Shown piece after piece: positions 52,239 to 62,912 of a stretch of 64,000 bases of DNA (its first letter is position 1; each line of letters starts with the position of its first letter). The notes beneath the pieces are model-generated. The model had not been told where the DNA came from and did not search any database. It was given only the letters and a program-made list of their open reading frames with translations. Position numbers and translations under genes: made by a program. The stretch spans positions 7,378,001-7,442,000 of the forward strand of contig OZ059895.1 of NCBI GenBank assembly GCA_964057225.1, in the 5' to 3' direction. Source of the DNA: Auanema rhodensis. Its lineage: Eukaryota > Nematoda > Chromadorea > Rhabditida > Rhabditidae.

Positions 52239-52845
52239 AGAGAAACGGAATAACTGAAGAAGAGGAAGATACAAGGACTGCAATACACAAAGAACAGTTG
52301 AAAGGGGATTGTTGCGCAGAAATCAAAACGGAATGTAAACCAGCGATAACATAACGTCAGCAAGATGTACTAGCAATAGAGGGCAATAAACGATAGTCAA
52401 GCCTTTTCCGGCTTTTTCTTCTTTTTCTCTTTTTATCCTTTTATTCTCAAAATTACATTCTATTTGATGATGCATCAATAAAAGTCTAATGTTTCATGTA
52501 TTCTAGGGACTCATCACCACTTCAATCTCTGTCTATCTAATTCATTAAAATGTATTTCCATCGACGTCTTCTCATTGTCATTGAAATCATGAATTTCATC
52601 TTTCTTTTCTAGCTCTCACTCATTTTCTTTTTACTAACAATCTCACACTCTCTCTCTCTCTCTTACTCTCTCTCTCCCTCTTACTCTTTGATATGCACAT
52701 TTTCTATATATATTATGTCTAATCGGCTGTCCATTTAAAGCAAAGGTTCATCGTCTTGCTCTCATTATCGCTATCAGCCGTCATCTTCAGCTTCTCTTAT
52801 TGAGGCGCTTCATTTTAATTTCCGCAATAAGCCCTTCAGACTCAC

Positions 52846-52916
52846 CGCCAGCTTCTAGTTGCCGTCAGCTGCTCTTCGTCTTCAACACCAAAATAGTCAT
52901 TTACTTGTACAAATGC
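52846..52916 (-). other. Isolated exon-like segment, unidentified
   Basis: Open 23-codon stretch flanked by an acceptor-like CTTTTAAG and a consensus donor (GGCG|GTGAGT). It encodes an acidic peptide (FVQVNDYFGVEDEEQL). No partner exon of matching phase was found. Confidence 0.18.
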
Positions 52917-54259
52917 CTTAAAAGCTCATCAGGGACCAACAAACTGATCTTCACATATTAATAAGCGTTCTACCTAATATAGTTCAAGAAGTATCATATG
53001 TGAAGAAGAAAAGAAAACATAAGGGGGAGGGAGTATAATACATACAGATCTACATCACACAATTTCTCTTGAGGAAGAAACAATTATAAGTTATTGAAAA
53101 TAGTGAAATGAAGAAAAATCAAATATATAGAAAGAAATCTTAAATATCAAATAGGTTTTGGAAAATATCGCAAATGATAGCAATGTTAGCTGCCAGATGA
53201 AGCACATATTGGAATCGTACTTCTTCTTGTCAGGGTGGTCAGATCATCAGGGTCCTCCTTCGTATGTCTGTCCGTGTCATCCGATTCCTCTTTAGCAGAC
53301 GCTTTAGGTCATATAGACCATCAAAACCTATAAGCCACGACTCATCTTCGACCATCACAACTCACGCTTCCCGTTTCAGTTCCCACGCTCTCAACGATAT
53401 ATCCGATAGCTTATTACATGAGTAGTTTAACCCTTCGTTTGTCATGCCGCGTTCACTATTAACTTAAGAATCTTCTGACAGATGAGGTTTCGGTCTGGTC
53501 GGCAATAAGAGGACCAGCACCTTTTCACAGCTAATGCCTTAAGCTCTTCCCATGTAATTCTTATTCCATTTTTCTCGTCAAACTAAGCCTTATATGTATG
53601 TGGAGTACTTTCTACACAATAATTTATTTATACTGGAGCATAAACATCACGAGGCTGTAAGGTATGTTGCGTTCGAAAGGAGAAATAATTAACAGGAAGC
53701 TAAATAAGAAACAAGAAAAAATAGATCAGAAAATAATTAAGATAACTGACAAAACTCAAAACAATAAGGGAAGGGAGAGAGATAAAAAAAGGGAGGGAGG
53801 GATGGAGGGAGAGAGAGACAGAGATAGAGCAACACTCGCAACATTAACATCACAGAAGAAAAAAATAGATTAAAAGGATATATTTCCATCTTGAAGCCAT
53901 TAGCCAGTCTCAATGCAATCAATGCACAATTGTTACAGTTCCCGAGGTGGCAGATGGGTTAAGACAGGAATGTTCCTCACATGTCGACACGAACTTGGAA
54001 TTTTAGAATAGAGGCAAACAATCCACATGCTTAGCCGAAAAACCTCAGATACCATCTCTCCGTCGATCCAAGAAGGAGAAGAAGTTTGAAATTAAGTTAG
54101 AAAAAAAATAAAAAACAGAAGCTGATTAATATTGCAGAAAACTGTGAAAAGGTACAGAAGTATAAACCACAGTGATATGAAAGATTCAGCAAGAAGCAAA
54201 CAAGGAACGACGGAAAATTTGCAACTGAATGAATGAACGGCAACAATCCTAAGGAACGT

Positions 54260-57200
54260 CTACTGAGGAGAATTAAGAAGTCGCTCGATGGCGGCGTTGA
54301 TGTCACCGAAAGTGGCACGTAGAGCTACAAGTTATTTTTTTTTATTGAATTTAAATAGTTCACCTACCGGCAATATTTTGGGCACGGTTGCCGAATCCCA
54401 TATTTGACAACTGTTCTAGCTGAGAAGCATAAAGTTCTTCTGGATTTTGGTTCTGAAAATAACAGAGATAACAATAAAATAATTTGAATCAGTAAACAAC
54501 ATTATTTTCTGTTAATGAGCTAAATAACGATCTATCCATCTCTCTCAAACTTAGTTTCTTTTAACCTTTTCCTCTCTTATTCTCTAACTGACAGAACCTA
54601 TCCATTGATCTAAACATGATTGCGCAACGGAGGCAGCTGACAGACACAGTATAAGCAGCATAAACGCTCATAAATTACAATTAAGTTGACTTCCATACTC
54701 TTCTCATCTTATCTGAATTGACTACCCAATTTCCAATAAAATCTTATTAAATGGCTCATCCACTTTCCATCTATTGCTTAGATGCACCTTATGTGACAAG
54801 CCATTGACAGATGAGCGAGCGGCATCTCACCTCCTCAAAACAGTCGGACAGTTGCCAGAAACAAAGAAAGCACTTGTTGCAGCAATACAAGGAAAGATTC
54901 AGCCGACAAACATTAGCAACACCTGACGAAGTTAAGACTTCGTCATTATTTCATATGCGATTATTCATTGTATGGTTTCGGAACACGTCATTGCAATTTC
55001 TAAAACAGCCTATTTGCGGTGATTCTTTTATGTTCATACAGAAGTCTTTCCGACGAACACTTCGAATATTGAATATCTTACGTCATATTTGCTGAGAAAT
55101 ATTTTCCACATTTTGATATTTCTCTGAAAGTTTATAGAAAACATTGTCTAGATTCAGATGGCCGTAAAGATTGAATATCAGCAGTAATCGTCATCGAATT
55201 TTGAATAACAAACTCCGGATAGTTACACTCAGGCCAAACGCGCCAAACGGTTGCAAAGCCAACAAATCATCCAAGCACATGTCGAAATGATCACCCTACA
55301 TTCTCTTCTTACACCGTTCTTCCTCCAACTGGCAACAATGTCAGAACCCAGAGAACAAGAGAGCCAAGCACATTTTGTGTTGCAACCATAAAATTGCGGA
55401 AAATTAATGAGAAGCGGATTCGATGAACAAAAACGAGGCTCCTCAGTTTGCAACACCCGGAATTCATAAAACGAAACGAGCGATAAAGAGATTTTGAGCA
55501 CTTAGGGTAACTTATCGTTTTGGGGACGAGCAGTGTGTCCATTAAATGTGAAAGCACAAGTAAACGACTGTACGATAGAGTCACCAAGACACAACTCAAA
55601 GCGAAAACACGGATACAATAATTCCTTCAAAGATATAATAGGTCTTTAATGAATTTTGCCTATATGTGTCTCTAAACGAGTATCTATTAACCATATATTC
55701 TAGCACAATTGCTTATACATGTAAATTGAACGCTTGATGGCTATAACATCTCTGATTATTTCCGGAATTGGCTGTAATACATCCCGCTCCACAGATCCAT
55801 CTATCTGATGTGCAATCATGCCCAAATCGTAATATTCTTTGTGGGCCTATTGAAACGACCAGAACCCTCATATAAATAGCAGATGCCCAGGCGATATATA
55901 ATAATAAAACGGCGGCTGCCCCCAGAAAGCAACAGACAATATTGAGAATGGAATTCACAACGTAACAACACAGGGGCAAAATCTAATTAAAACTATTGAA
56001 TCTGATCATGTTTCATAACTGTATTGCATTGAACAATATGACTATCAATCAGAAAGTGCTCAAACAAAACTGCTAGTCCACATATGAACTATGCCAGTAT
56101 GTTGTTCTTTGATATGATCTATGTGTATCTCCTTTTTATATCTCTCACTGTTTGATCGCCTATCTCTCACTCACTCTCTCTCTCTCTCTCTGTTCCTCTT
56201 TTACTTAACAAGAGTATATATATATATATATTTATACAAGCAGAAAAAGTAGAGGCAGATGCGCATAGCTAACATGACAAAAATGACCTCAAATTAGCAA
56301 AATTGTTTTGAAAACAAACTATCATCAATCAGCTCAGCTGGTCTTAGCAAGCAACCTTCTCGTAGTTTTGTATTATTCTCTAAACCTTTGAACAGTACTA
56401 AACTAGCGTATATAATACAAAAGACAGTATCATTATTCCTCCTTCGCTACAGTATTACATATTGCTACATTTCGAATATTGAATTATCTATTAAATTGTG
56501 ACGGACTATCTCACGCTCAACTATTGTTCAGAATAGCTGTACAGAGCATTATGAAATAAAGAGACCGACAAGTATAAAGCAGCACGAACATTGGCATACT
56601 GTGAAACATACATATTTATATTCTGACAGAATACAAACGTATTGAAAAGCAATATATCGTCGAACTGTATGCACTATTTCAATTTCTCCTAAATTCATCT
56701 CACATCTATACATATAGATATCTAAAAGAGACACAAAGAATTGTAGTATATTAACTGACACACGATACAATTTCGGTGCCTTCTACATTGATGATAAATG
56801 ACTACTTGTCAACTTAACGGTAAGAAAATTGACAGGCACGATTCTGTCTGTTTCGTTAAAGCATATCCTTAACCACTATGGCATCCCACCCAACCACCAC
56901 TAAGAACTAATTAATCATTCATTAACTGTTTCTCTGTCCTTTCTCAAATAGCTATTATCCGTTTAAAGAAAATCGACTGAAAAACCATATAGAACTGGGA
57001 TAATAAAAACGAATCACATTTTCAATTTTCTTAAAGTCAGGGATGTGCTTGATATGAAAATCAAAAAAAGGATGAATATTAACTACGAAAATGACTATGA
57101 GTTTAGTCAAATACAACTTAATTTTTCTAACATGTTATCGTCTTCAGCTTCATTAGAAAGCATGAAAAGCCAGCATGGCTTTCAACACTAATACATTCTG

Positions 57201-60000
57201 AGAGAGACATGACAATGCTCAATATTCAATGTCAAATCCGATTTCGTGACGTACTCCCATTATGTTTGTTTGCTTAGCTTATGCAATAATGGTCTAATCA
57301 CAATGACTTATTTGGAGGGATTGGCAAAGCTAAAATCACTGTACGTAACTTGTCAAAACTCTAAGTAAAAAATAAATCAAAAGCATATAACGATAGTCCA
57401 ATCTGCTCTTCATGCACTTCCAGATAAGAAGATTCATGAAATTGAATGGTATTCTCCTTAATCCTCCAATTACATTCGTAAGAAATTTCGGAAATATGAT
57501 ACAGAGTTGAGCATGCTGGACACGCATAAAGCGCTTATGGGGAAATTTGAGATGATAATAGCATTAGGGAAGACGAAATCACAGCATCCGCCTATTACAT
57601 TATTTTTAAAGAAATCAAGCAGAAATTCGTCCTAGTAATTTTATGGATATCAACTTTTGGGGATTCTCAAAAAAAAAATAAAGATGACTAACTGATTCCT
57701 GGGGAGCACCTCCAAGTGGACTGCCACCGAGATTCATTCCTCCAATCATGTTACTCATCATGTTCATGAATTCGGGAGAGAGACCGTTAACAGATCCAGC
57801 GCTATAAATAGAAAAACATTTGGTAACCAAGGAAACACGACGTTACCTAGCAGTTGTACTTCCTGTGCTTGTGTTTGACTGAGGGCTGCTAGATTCAGGA
57901 GCTGATGCTAAAACACCGCCAGACAATATTAAGCTAAACAAATAATAATAACTATAAAAACCAACAAAAAATACCGAGCTATATCAGGTGCTTCTCTTCT
58001 CAAAACATCAATTCCCTGGTATATTTGTCTAACAGCTTCATTGACTTGAGGATTAGCCATAGCTAATAAGTGCTCAGGACGAGTCATCTAAAAAATAAAA
58101 TACTTCAGAAATGAAAAATTATCACTTACAAAATTAATTACTTGTGGCATGTGTTGATTCACATGGTCCGCAAGTTCAGCGTTATTTGGATCTCTTTGCA
58201 TCATCTGAAATTAAAGGGAATTAGAATATATCAATAAAACATTTCTAAAAACCTGTTGAACAATATTGGGCATAACCTGGGAGAGCATCTGTTCAATATT
58301 TTGACCACTTAATAAGTCTAAGTCAAAAAATTAGAAAAAAAATAATTTTAAAATTTATCACTTTCTATTCCTTCAAAAGCTGCTCCATCTAAACCCTCGA
58401 CTGGACCCAAATCAGCAAGACTAGCACCCAAATCTGGAATACCTCCGCCACCTCCACCGCCACCAGAAGAAGGAGGGCCCCAAGGATTAGGTAAGGCTTC
58501 ACTGTTCTCTACACCTGCTCGCTGACTACGAGATGCTGCAAAGTTGTATATATTAAATATGTAAGCGCTAACTGCATTACAAGTATCTTCTTCCCCACTA
58601 CGAGAGGCAAATGGATTTCCTGCAAAACCGGCTACAGTTCCATTCAACAAAGGCTCCTGAACATCATGATATAAACGTTGAAGAGCAGCTTCTCCTCCAG
58701 GAATTCCCTAAAAAATTATATTTTAATTATAATTACAGAATTCAAGCGATTGAATCAAAAATTCTTTCTCCTTTTATATGACACTTATACTTATATATTA
58801 ATTAAGTATTACAGTGTAGATACAGAATCATCGATTAGAAGCAATTTTAAATAAATCAGATATATTTAATATTACAGTTGTATAGCTTTGATAAAACATT
58901 AGTAATAATACCAATTATAAGAATAGTTCAAAGAAACAGGTATAATTAAAGTTTCTGATTATTATTAATGTTTTAATTAATTTCCAATTACAGAAACAAT
59001 CAGATGCCATACGTTTAAATAAATTGCTATTATGATTACCAGCTTTTGAGTTTAAAATTAGCTCAATACATATTTGAAATACTCACTTGTAAATTTCTGA
59101 TTGCTAGGTCATGAGAACGCAACATTTCTTGATACATATTGGGATTTCTTAAAAGTTCCATAGTTTGACGTAAAACGTCAGGGTCATTTAGAATATGTCC
59201 AACTTCAGGATTTCTCTGAACCAATAATTATTGATTTCATATTATACATTTAATTTCACCTCAATAATACTTTGAATTTGTGGATTATTTGCAAACATTG
59301 AGCGCATAATATCAGGACTATTCAAAAGTCTTTGAACAAGCGGACTTTCCATCATTCTTCTCAGTCTATCGGGAGTAGGGCGAAAGAGTGGTGAAGCTCC
59401 CTATTGTTAACTATATTAATTTTGAAATGAAACTTATAACAAACCGCGGCGTTTTGATCAGCAGGTGGTAGACCACCAGCATTTGGGCTTGGAGGGGGAG
59501 CAGGAGTCTAAAATTCAAAAATGATGACAAATTCAGTAGTCATAGATTCACCGAATTATTAGTATTAGCTTGAGCTGGCTGGGCAGCAGGAGTAACGTTT
59601 GGAGTTGGACGCTAAAAAAAAAATAAATAAGCAATATTCAAATATAAATTACCAAAGTACTATTATTTTGACGAACAACGAGATGAATAGCCATTCCATC
59701 AGTTATATCTAAATTAAAATAAGATATTTTATTTCATGTTCTCTGTAACAAACTGTGCTGTACTAAAGTCTCAGGATCTTTCAAAATTTTTCCAGAAAAT
59801 ATTAGACAAAGTTGAGCTTTTGTCGCATTTTCTATTTTCGTCAAGATAATATCTTTCACCTTAAATATATTGTATTTTAATTATTAAATTCATTTACTCA
59901 CTTCAGAAACACTTGCTGTAGCTGCGATGGAGATATCGAAAGAATTAACAGTGCTTTTAATGTTTAATTTAATATTACTATCCTCTTCTGTTTCCGGCAT
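54260..60000 (-). CDS. ubql-1: Ubiquilin (UBL-STI1-UBA proteasome shuttle)
   Basis: Cytosolic shuttle that carries ubiquitinated clients, including ERAD substrates, to the proteasome. Sixteen minus-strand exons: 59902-60000, 59754-59859, 59653-59708, 59552-59611, 59445-59507, 59260-59400, 59087-59215, 58581-58707, 58362-58535, 58253-58317, 58130-58204, 57975-58087, 57847-57933, 57693-57801, 54368-54452, 54260-54324. Phases agree and give about 517 residues. Domains: ubiquitin-like fold (about 8-87; [13 protein letters not shown]), Pro/Ala linker, STI1-type Asn-Pro repeats ([22 protein letters not shown], then [18 protein letters not shown]), an eight-Gly run, a second STI1-like region, a Ser/Thr and Gly/Met-rich segment, and a carboxy-terminal UBA ([17 protein letters not shown] to [11 protein letters not shown] stop). 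The start is fixed by an in-frame TAG 21 nt upstream; an acceptor at 60016 suggests trans-splicing. The last two exons are separated from the rest by 3.2 kb. Confidence 0.96.
54717..54926 (+). pseudogene. Unidentified open block with Cys-x2-Cys motif, antisense in the ubql-1 intron
   Basis: Sixty-nine codons open from stop to stop with no ATG near the start, so an exon or a remnant rather than a complete gene. An acceptor-like TTGCTTAG precedes the conspicuous part, which begins [18 protein letters not shown] and continues through an amphipathic helix ([13 protein letters not shown]) to a TGA. The Cys pair followed by a basic helical region faintly resembles nematode LIN-15B/THAP-like zinc domains. 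This is an impression from memory, not a demonstrated match. Alternatives are a decayed transposon or chance. Confidence 0.22.
55209..55391 (+). pseudogene. Unidentified 60-codon open block, antisense in the ubql-1 intron
   Basis: Stop-to-stop frame with no initiating ATG near its start. It encodes a helical, Gln-rich peptide ([19 protein letters not shown], then a Leu/Phe-rich stretch). It lies 280 bp downstream of the Cys-x2-Cys block on the same strand and could belong to the same broken or spliced gene. Family unknown. Confidence 0.18.
58536..58580 (-). other. ubql-1 45-nt intron, frame-neutral
   Basis: Donor CTT|GTAATG and acceptor TTTGCAG. The length is a multiple of three and there is no stop in the main frame, so retention would insert 15 residues. 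The excised form was chosen because the length and splice sites are typical of the gene's other introns. Confidence 0.7.
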
Positions 60001-60161
60001 CTTTGCTCGACCTTTCTAAAGCAAAAAATTAACAGTAAAAAATCTAAGCTTCCTCAGGAGATGTAATAGATTTTTGGTAAATAATAAATATAAATAATAC
60101 AAAATAAATATTAATATTAAGATGAAAGATCAGTCATTCAATTTTTCACAGGCTGGCTACA

Positions 60162-60169
60162 TGACGTCA
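60162..60169. promoter_or_regulatory. CRE palindrome TGACGTCA in divergent promoter
   Basis: Full ATF/CREB consensus, 162 bp from the ubql-1 start and 442 bp from the pdi-3 start. Related sequences bind ATF6/XBP1-type bZIPs. Confidence 0.5.
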
Positions 60170-60175
60170 CTGCGC

Positions 60176-60185
60176 TACCGTAATC
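60176..60185 (-). promoter_or_regulatory. GATTACGGTA element in divergent promoter
   Basis: Exact copy of the decamer that recurs through the gene desert, here 7 bp from the CRE. It is the only copy clearly inside a gene promoter. Confidence 0.45.
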
Positions 60186-60250
60186 CAAATATCAAAAAAT
60201 GGATTCTTGGTACGAGACGTGCGAAGAGGCGGGACATTACGAGACGTTAG

Positions 60251-60269
60251 CCAATCATATGAGGCCACA
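60251..60269 (+). promoter_or_regulatory. ERSE-like element, CCAAT-N9-CCACA
   Basis: The mammalian ER stress response element is CCAAT-N9-CCACG (NF-Y plus ATF6/XBP1). This copy has the exact nine-base spacing and one terminal mismatch. It lies 342 bp upstream of a PDI start codon, the class of gene normally carrying such elements. Confidence 0.5.
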
Positions 60270-60590
60270 CGTAAGTACTGCTGGCATTGTGTGCGTCTCC
60301 GTTGTGCTAGAAGGATCTCCATTCCATCCCTTCGTGGTCTCGGACTATCGGGCGGTTCATCTAATTTTCATAGTTTATTTCTATTTCAAATTGAACTATC
60401 TCATAACTTAAAGTTGTGCTTGTCCTCTCTACATTGAAAGATTTGTGTAACTTTAAGCACAATTGTGTATCCTACATAGGAATTCTCGAAGATAATATCT
60501 ATCATTGTTTTTGTATCGAAATTCCTCTTTTCTAAATAATGCATAGTCTTGGTTCTTTTAATTTTACATGGAAACTTATTTTATATTTTT

Positions 60591-60610
60591 AGGTAAGCAA
60601 CTAGGTAAGA
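60591..60610 (+). other. Acceptor followed directly by donor-like sequence before the pdi-3 ATG
   Basis: TATTTTTAG is followed at once by GTAAGC, then by ACTAG|GTAAGA and the ATG. The first AG (60591-60592) is a good cis- or SL trans-splice acceptor. The AG|GTAAG juxtaposition, present twice 12 nt apart, also resembles a recursive (ratchet) splice site. Confidence 0.5.
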
Positions 60611-62912
60611 ATGAAGATCATTCTTCTTCTTTCGGCCGTCGCCCTGGCCGTCTCTGCCGGTGGAGATGTTTTCGAGTACACCGATAGCAACTTCGATGAT
60701 ATGATTAAGCAACACGAAGTTGCTTTGGTCAAATTCTATGCACCATGGTAATTTTTAAAAATTAATTAATTGTGGGATCTTGAACATTTTCGCTTGATTA
60801 TTTGTTGAAACTAGCTGAGACCTTCAAATGTTCTAGAAGGGTCATAGATTTTCGATTTGAAAACTGCGTTGATGCGTTCTCTTTTTAAGAGATATTCCAA
60901 CAAGGGCGAATATAAAACGGAATAAGTCTTGTTTTTTTTTAGGTGCGGACATTGTAAAAAAATGGCTCCAGAATTCGATACCGCTTCTTCCAAATTGAAG
61001 AACAATGATCCCCCAGTTGCTCTCGTCAAGGTTTGTTTCTTTTTTTTTTTAATAATAAGGCTTGCAACGTGGAAGTGGTAGTATGCGATAAGGGTTATCA
61101 GGGTAGTACTAGGTCAAGGTCAGCAATGTTTGCTTCACATACAGATCGGAAAGTTGAAGAGCAGTTGATTTAAAGAGAGAGAGAGAGACATTAATGTTTC
61201 CTTTGCTTTATGCAGCTGCGTAGCCCAATTTACTCACCTGAGATACAATATTGCTCGTTGAACTAGACCGTATGCGGAATGCGAGCAAGTTAGGACTATA
61301 TATTGAGCAAATATGAAAAAATTGTTTTGAAATGTTATCAACATATGTGTATTTGTCCATACGCACTATAAAATCTCTTATCAAGTACATCATTATAGTT
61401 TCATTTTAGGTTGACTGTACCACCGAAAAAGAAGTTTGCGAGAAGTTCCAAGTCAAGGGATTCCCAACTCTCAAGATCTTCCGTCATGGAGCCGTTGCTC
61501 AGGATTATGATGGTCCAAGAGATGCCGCCGGTATCGTTAAGTACATGAGAGGACAAACTGGACCTTCTGCCAAGGAACTTAAAAACCTTAAAGAGTTTGA
61601 GAAGTTCACCTCTACTGATGAGACCGTTGTTGTTGGTATGTCTGATTTATTAATATCTTTTCATTCATTCAATCTTAGGATTCTTCGAAGGAGAAAGCAA
61701 ACTGAAGGATTCTTTCCTTAAGGTTGCTGATACTGAGAGAGACAGATTCAGCTTTGCCTACTGCTCTGTTCCAGAGGTTCTCAAGAAGGTTGGATTCTCC
61801 GAGTAAGTTTGTAATTTTGAAATCTGAAAAAAAACCGTTAATGTTTAGTGATATCATTGTTTACGCCCCCAAGAAGCTCGCTACCAAGTTTGAGAGCAAT
61901 GAATACAAATATGATGGAAATTACGACACTGACAAGATCAAGAACTTCCTTGTTCATGAAACGTAAGTGCCTGTTGCCTGATTTTATCATACAGTTATGT
62001 TTTAGTGTTGGATTAGCCGGAATCAGAACTCAGGGTAACCTCTTCCAATTCGAATCTAAGCCAATTGTTGTTGTTTACTACAACGTTGATTACGTTAAGG
62101 ACCCCAAGGGTTGGTTAAAATATTTTATCATATTCTATGTTATCGTTTATCAGGATCCAACTACTGGAGAAACAGAGTTCTCAAGGTTGCTCAAGATTTC
62201 AAGCGCAAGGTTCAATTCGCCGTTTCCAATAAAGAGGAATTTGCCTCTGAAATCGAAACCAATGGTCTTGGAGAGAGAAAAGACTCTGATAAGCCTATTG
62301 TTGCCATTCTTACCAACGAAGGAAAATACCCAATGGAAGTTGAATTCAGGTACATAATTAAGTTTATTAATGTTTGATATTTGTATTGTTCTAGTGTTGA
62401 CAACCTTAAGACTTTTGTTGAGTCTGTTCTTGCTGGAGACGCCGAACCATACATGAAGTCCGAGCCTATTCCAGAGGAGCAAGGAGACGTTAAGGTTGCT
62501 GTTGGAAAGAACTTCAAGGATCTCGTTCTCAATTCCGACAAAGATGTTCTTATTGAGTTCTACGCTCCATGGTGTGGACACTGCAAGACTCTTGCTCCTA
62601 AATACGAAGAACTTGCCACCAAACTCAAGAACGAAGATGTTATCATCGCTAAGATGGATGCTACTGCCAATGATGTTCCCCCACTTTTCGAAGTTAGAGG
62701 GTAAGTATTGCTTGTTCTATATGTCAATTTATGCCATCTATCACAGATTCCCAACCCTCTTCTGGCTCCCTAAGAACGATAAATCGAACCCAGTACCATA
62801 CAACGGAGGACGTGAAGTTAAGGACTTCGTAAACTTCATTGCCAAGCGTTCCACTGATGGACTTAAAGGATTCGGAAGAGACGGAAAGAAGAAGAAGAAG
62901 ACCGAGTTGTAA
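60611..62912 (+). CDS. pdi-3: Protein disulfide isomerase, ERp57/PDI-3 type
   Basis: ER-lumen thiol oxidoreductase that forms and isomerises disulfides in secretory proteins. Nine exons (60611-60747, 60943-61030, 61410-61635, 61679-61802, 61849-61962, 62006-62109, 62154-62349, 62395-62700, 62747-62912) give 486 residues, near the usual ERp57 length of about 500. Signal peptide [16 protein letters not shown]; thioredoxin a domain with active site CGHC (47-50); b and b' domains without Cys pairs; a' domain with CGHC (390-393); basic KKKKK run; carboxy-terminal KTEL as ER retrieval signal. Long stretches agree with C. elegans PDI-3 as I remember it (for example [11 protein letters not shown]). 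An in-frame TAG nine bases upstream fixes the start. Divergent to ubql-1; ERSE-like and CRE sites upstream suggest induction by ER stress. Confidence 0.97.

Larger units (their letters stand above)
51001..54259. other. Region downstream of ubql-1, less repetitive, with unassigned exon-like segments
   Basis: Base composition is more balanced and microsatellites rarer (CT tract 51895-51934) than in the preceding 30 kb. Several minus-strand pieces look coding: 51337-51486, 52065-52238, 52846-52916 and a cluster of short open blocks at about 53190-53590. The last cannot be joined in one frame without frameshifts or in-frame stops. I could not assemble a gene or recognise a family. The region could hold the ubql-1 3'-UTR, a decayed gene or element, or chance open frames. 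Confidence 0.4.
54453..57692 (-). other. Large ubql-1 intron (3.2 kb)
   Basis: Every other ubql-1 intron is under 400 nt. This one separates the UBA-coding exons from the body of the gene. It is less repetitive than the desert, with a CT tract near 56170-56205 and a (TA) run near 56216-56231. Two plus-strand open blocks (54717-54926 and 55209-55391) stand out. The rest, 55400-57690, shows no recognisable gene. Confidence 0.7.
60001..60610. promoter_or_regulatory. Divergent ubql-1 / pdi-3 promoter region
   Basis: 610 bp between two start codons facing away from each other. The central part (60150-60330) is GC-richer and holds TGACGTCA (60162-60169), GATTACGGTA on the minus strand (60176-60185), GGCGGGAC (60229-60236) and a CCAAT-N9-CCACA element (60251-60269). 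A consensus donor (CAC|GTAAGT at 60271) faces pdi-3 and could end a 5'-UTR exon spliced to 60593. The ubql-1 side has an acceptor at 60016. Flanks are AT-rich. Confidence 0.75.

Noticed and set aside
61848-62581. Overlapping 143- and 169-codon frames within pdi-3
   Set aside because: Shadows or unspliced readings of pdi-3 exons; the spliced PDI frame accounts for this sequence.
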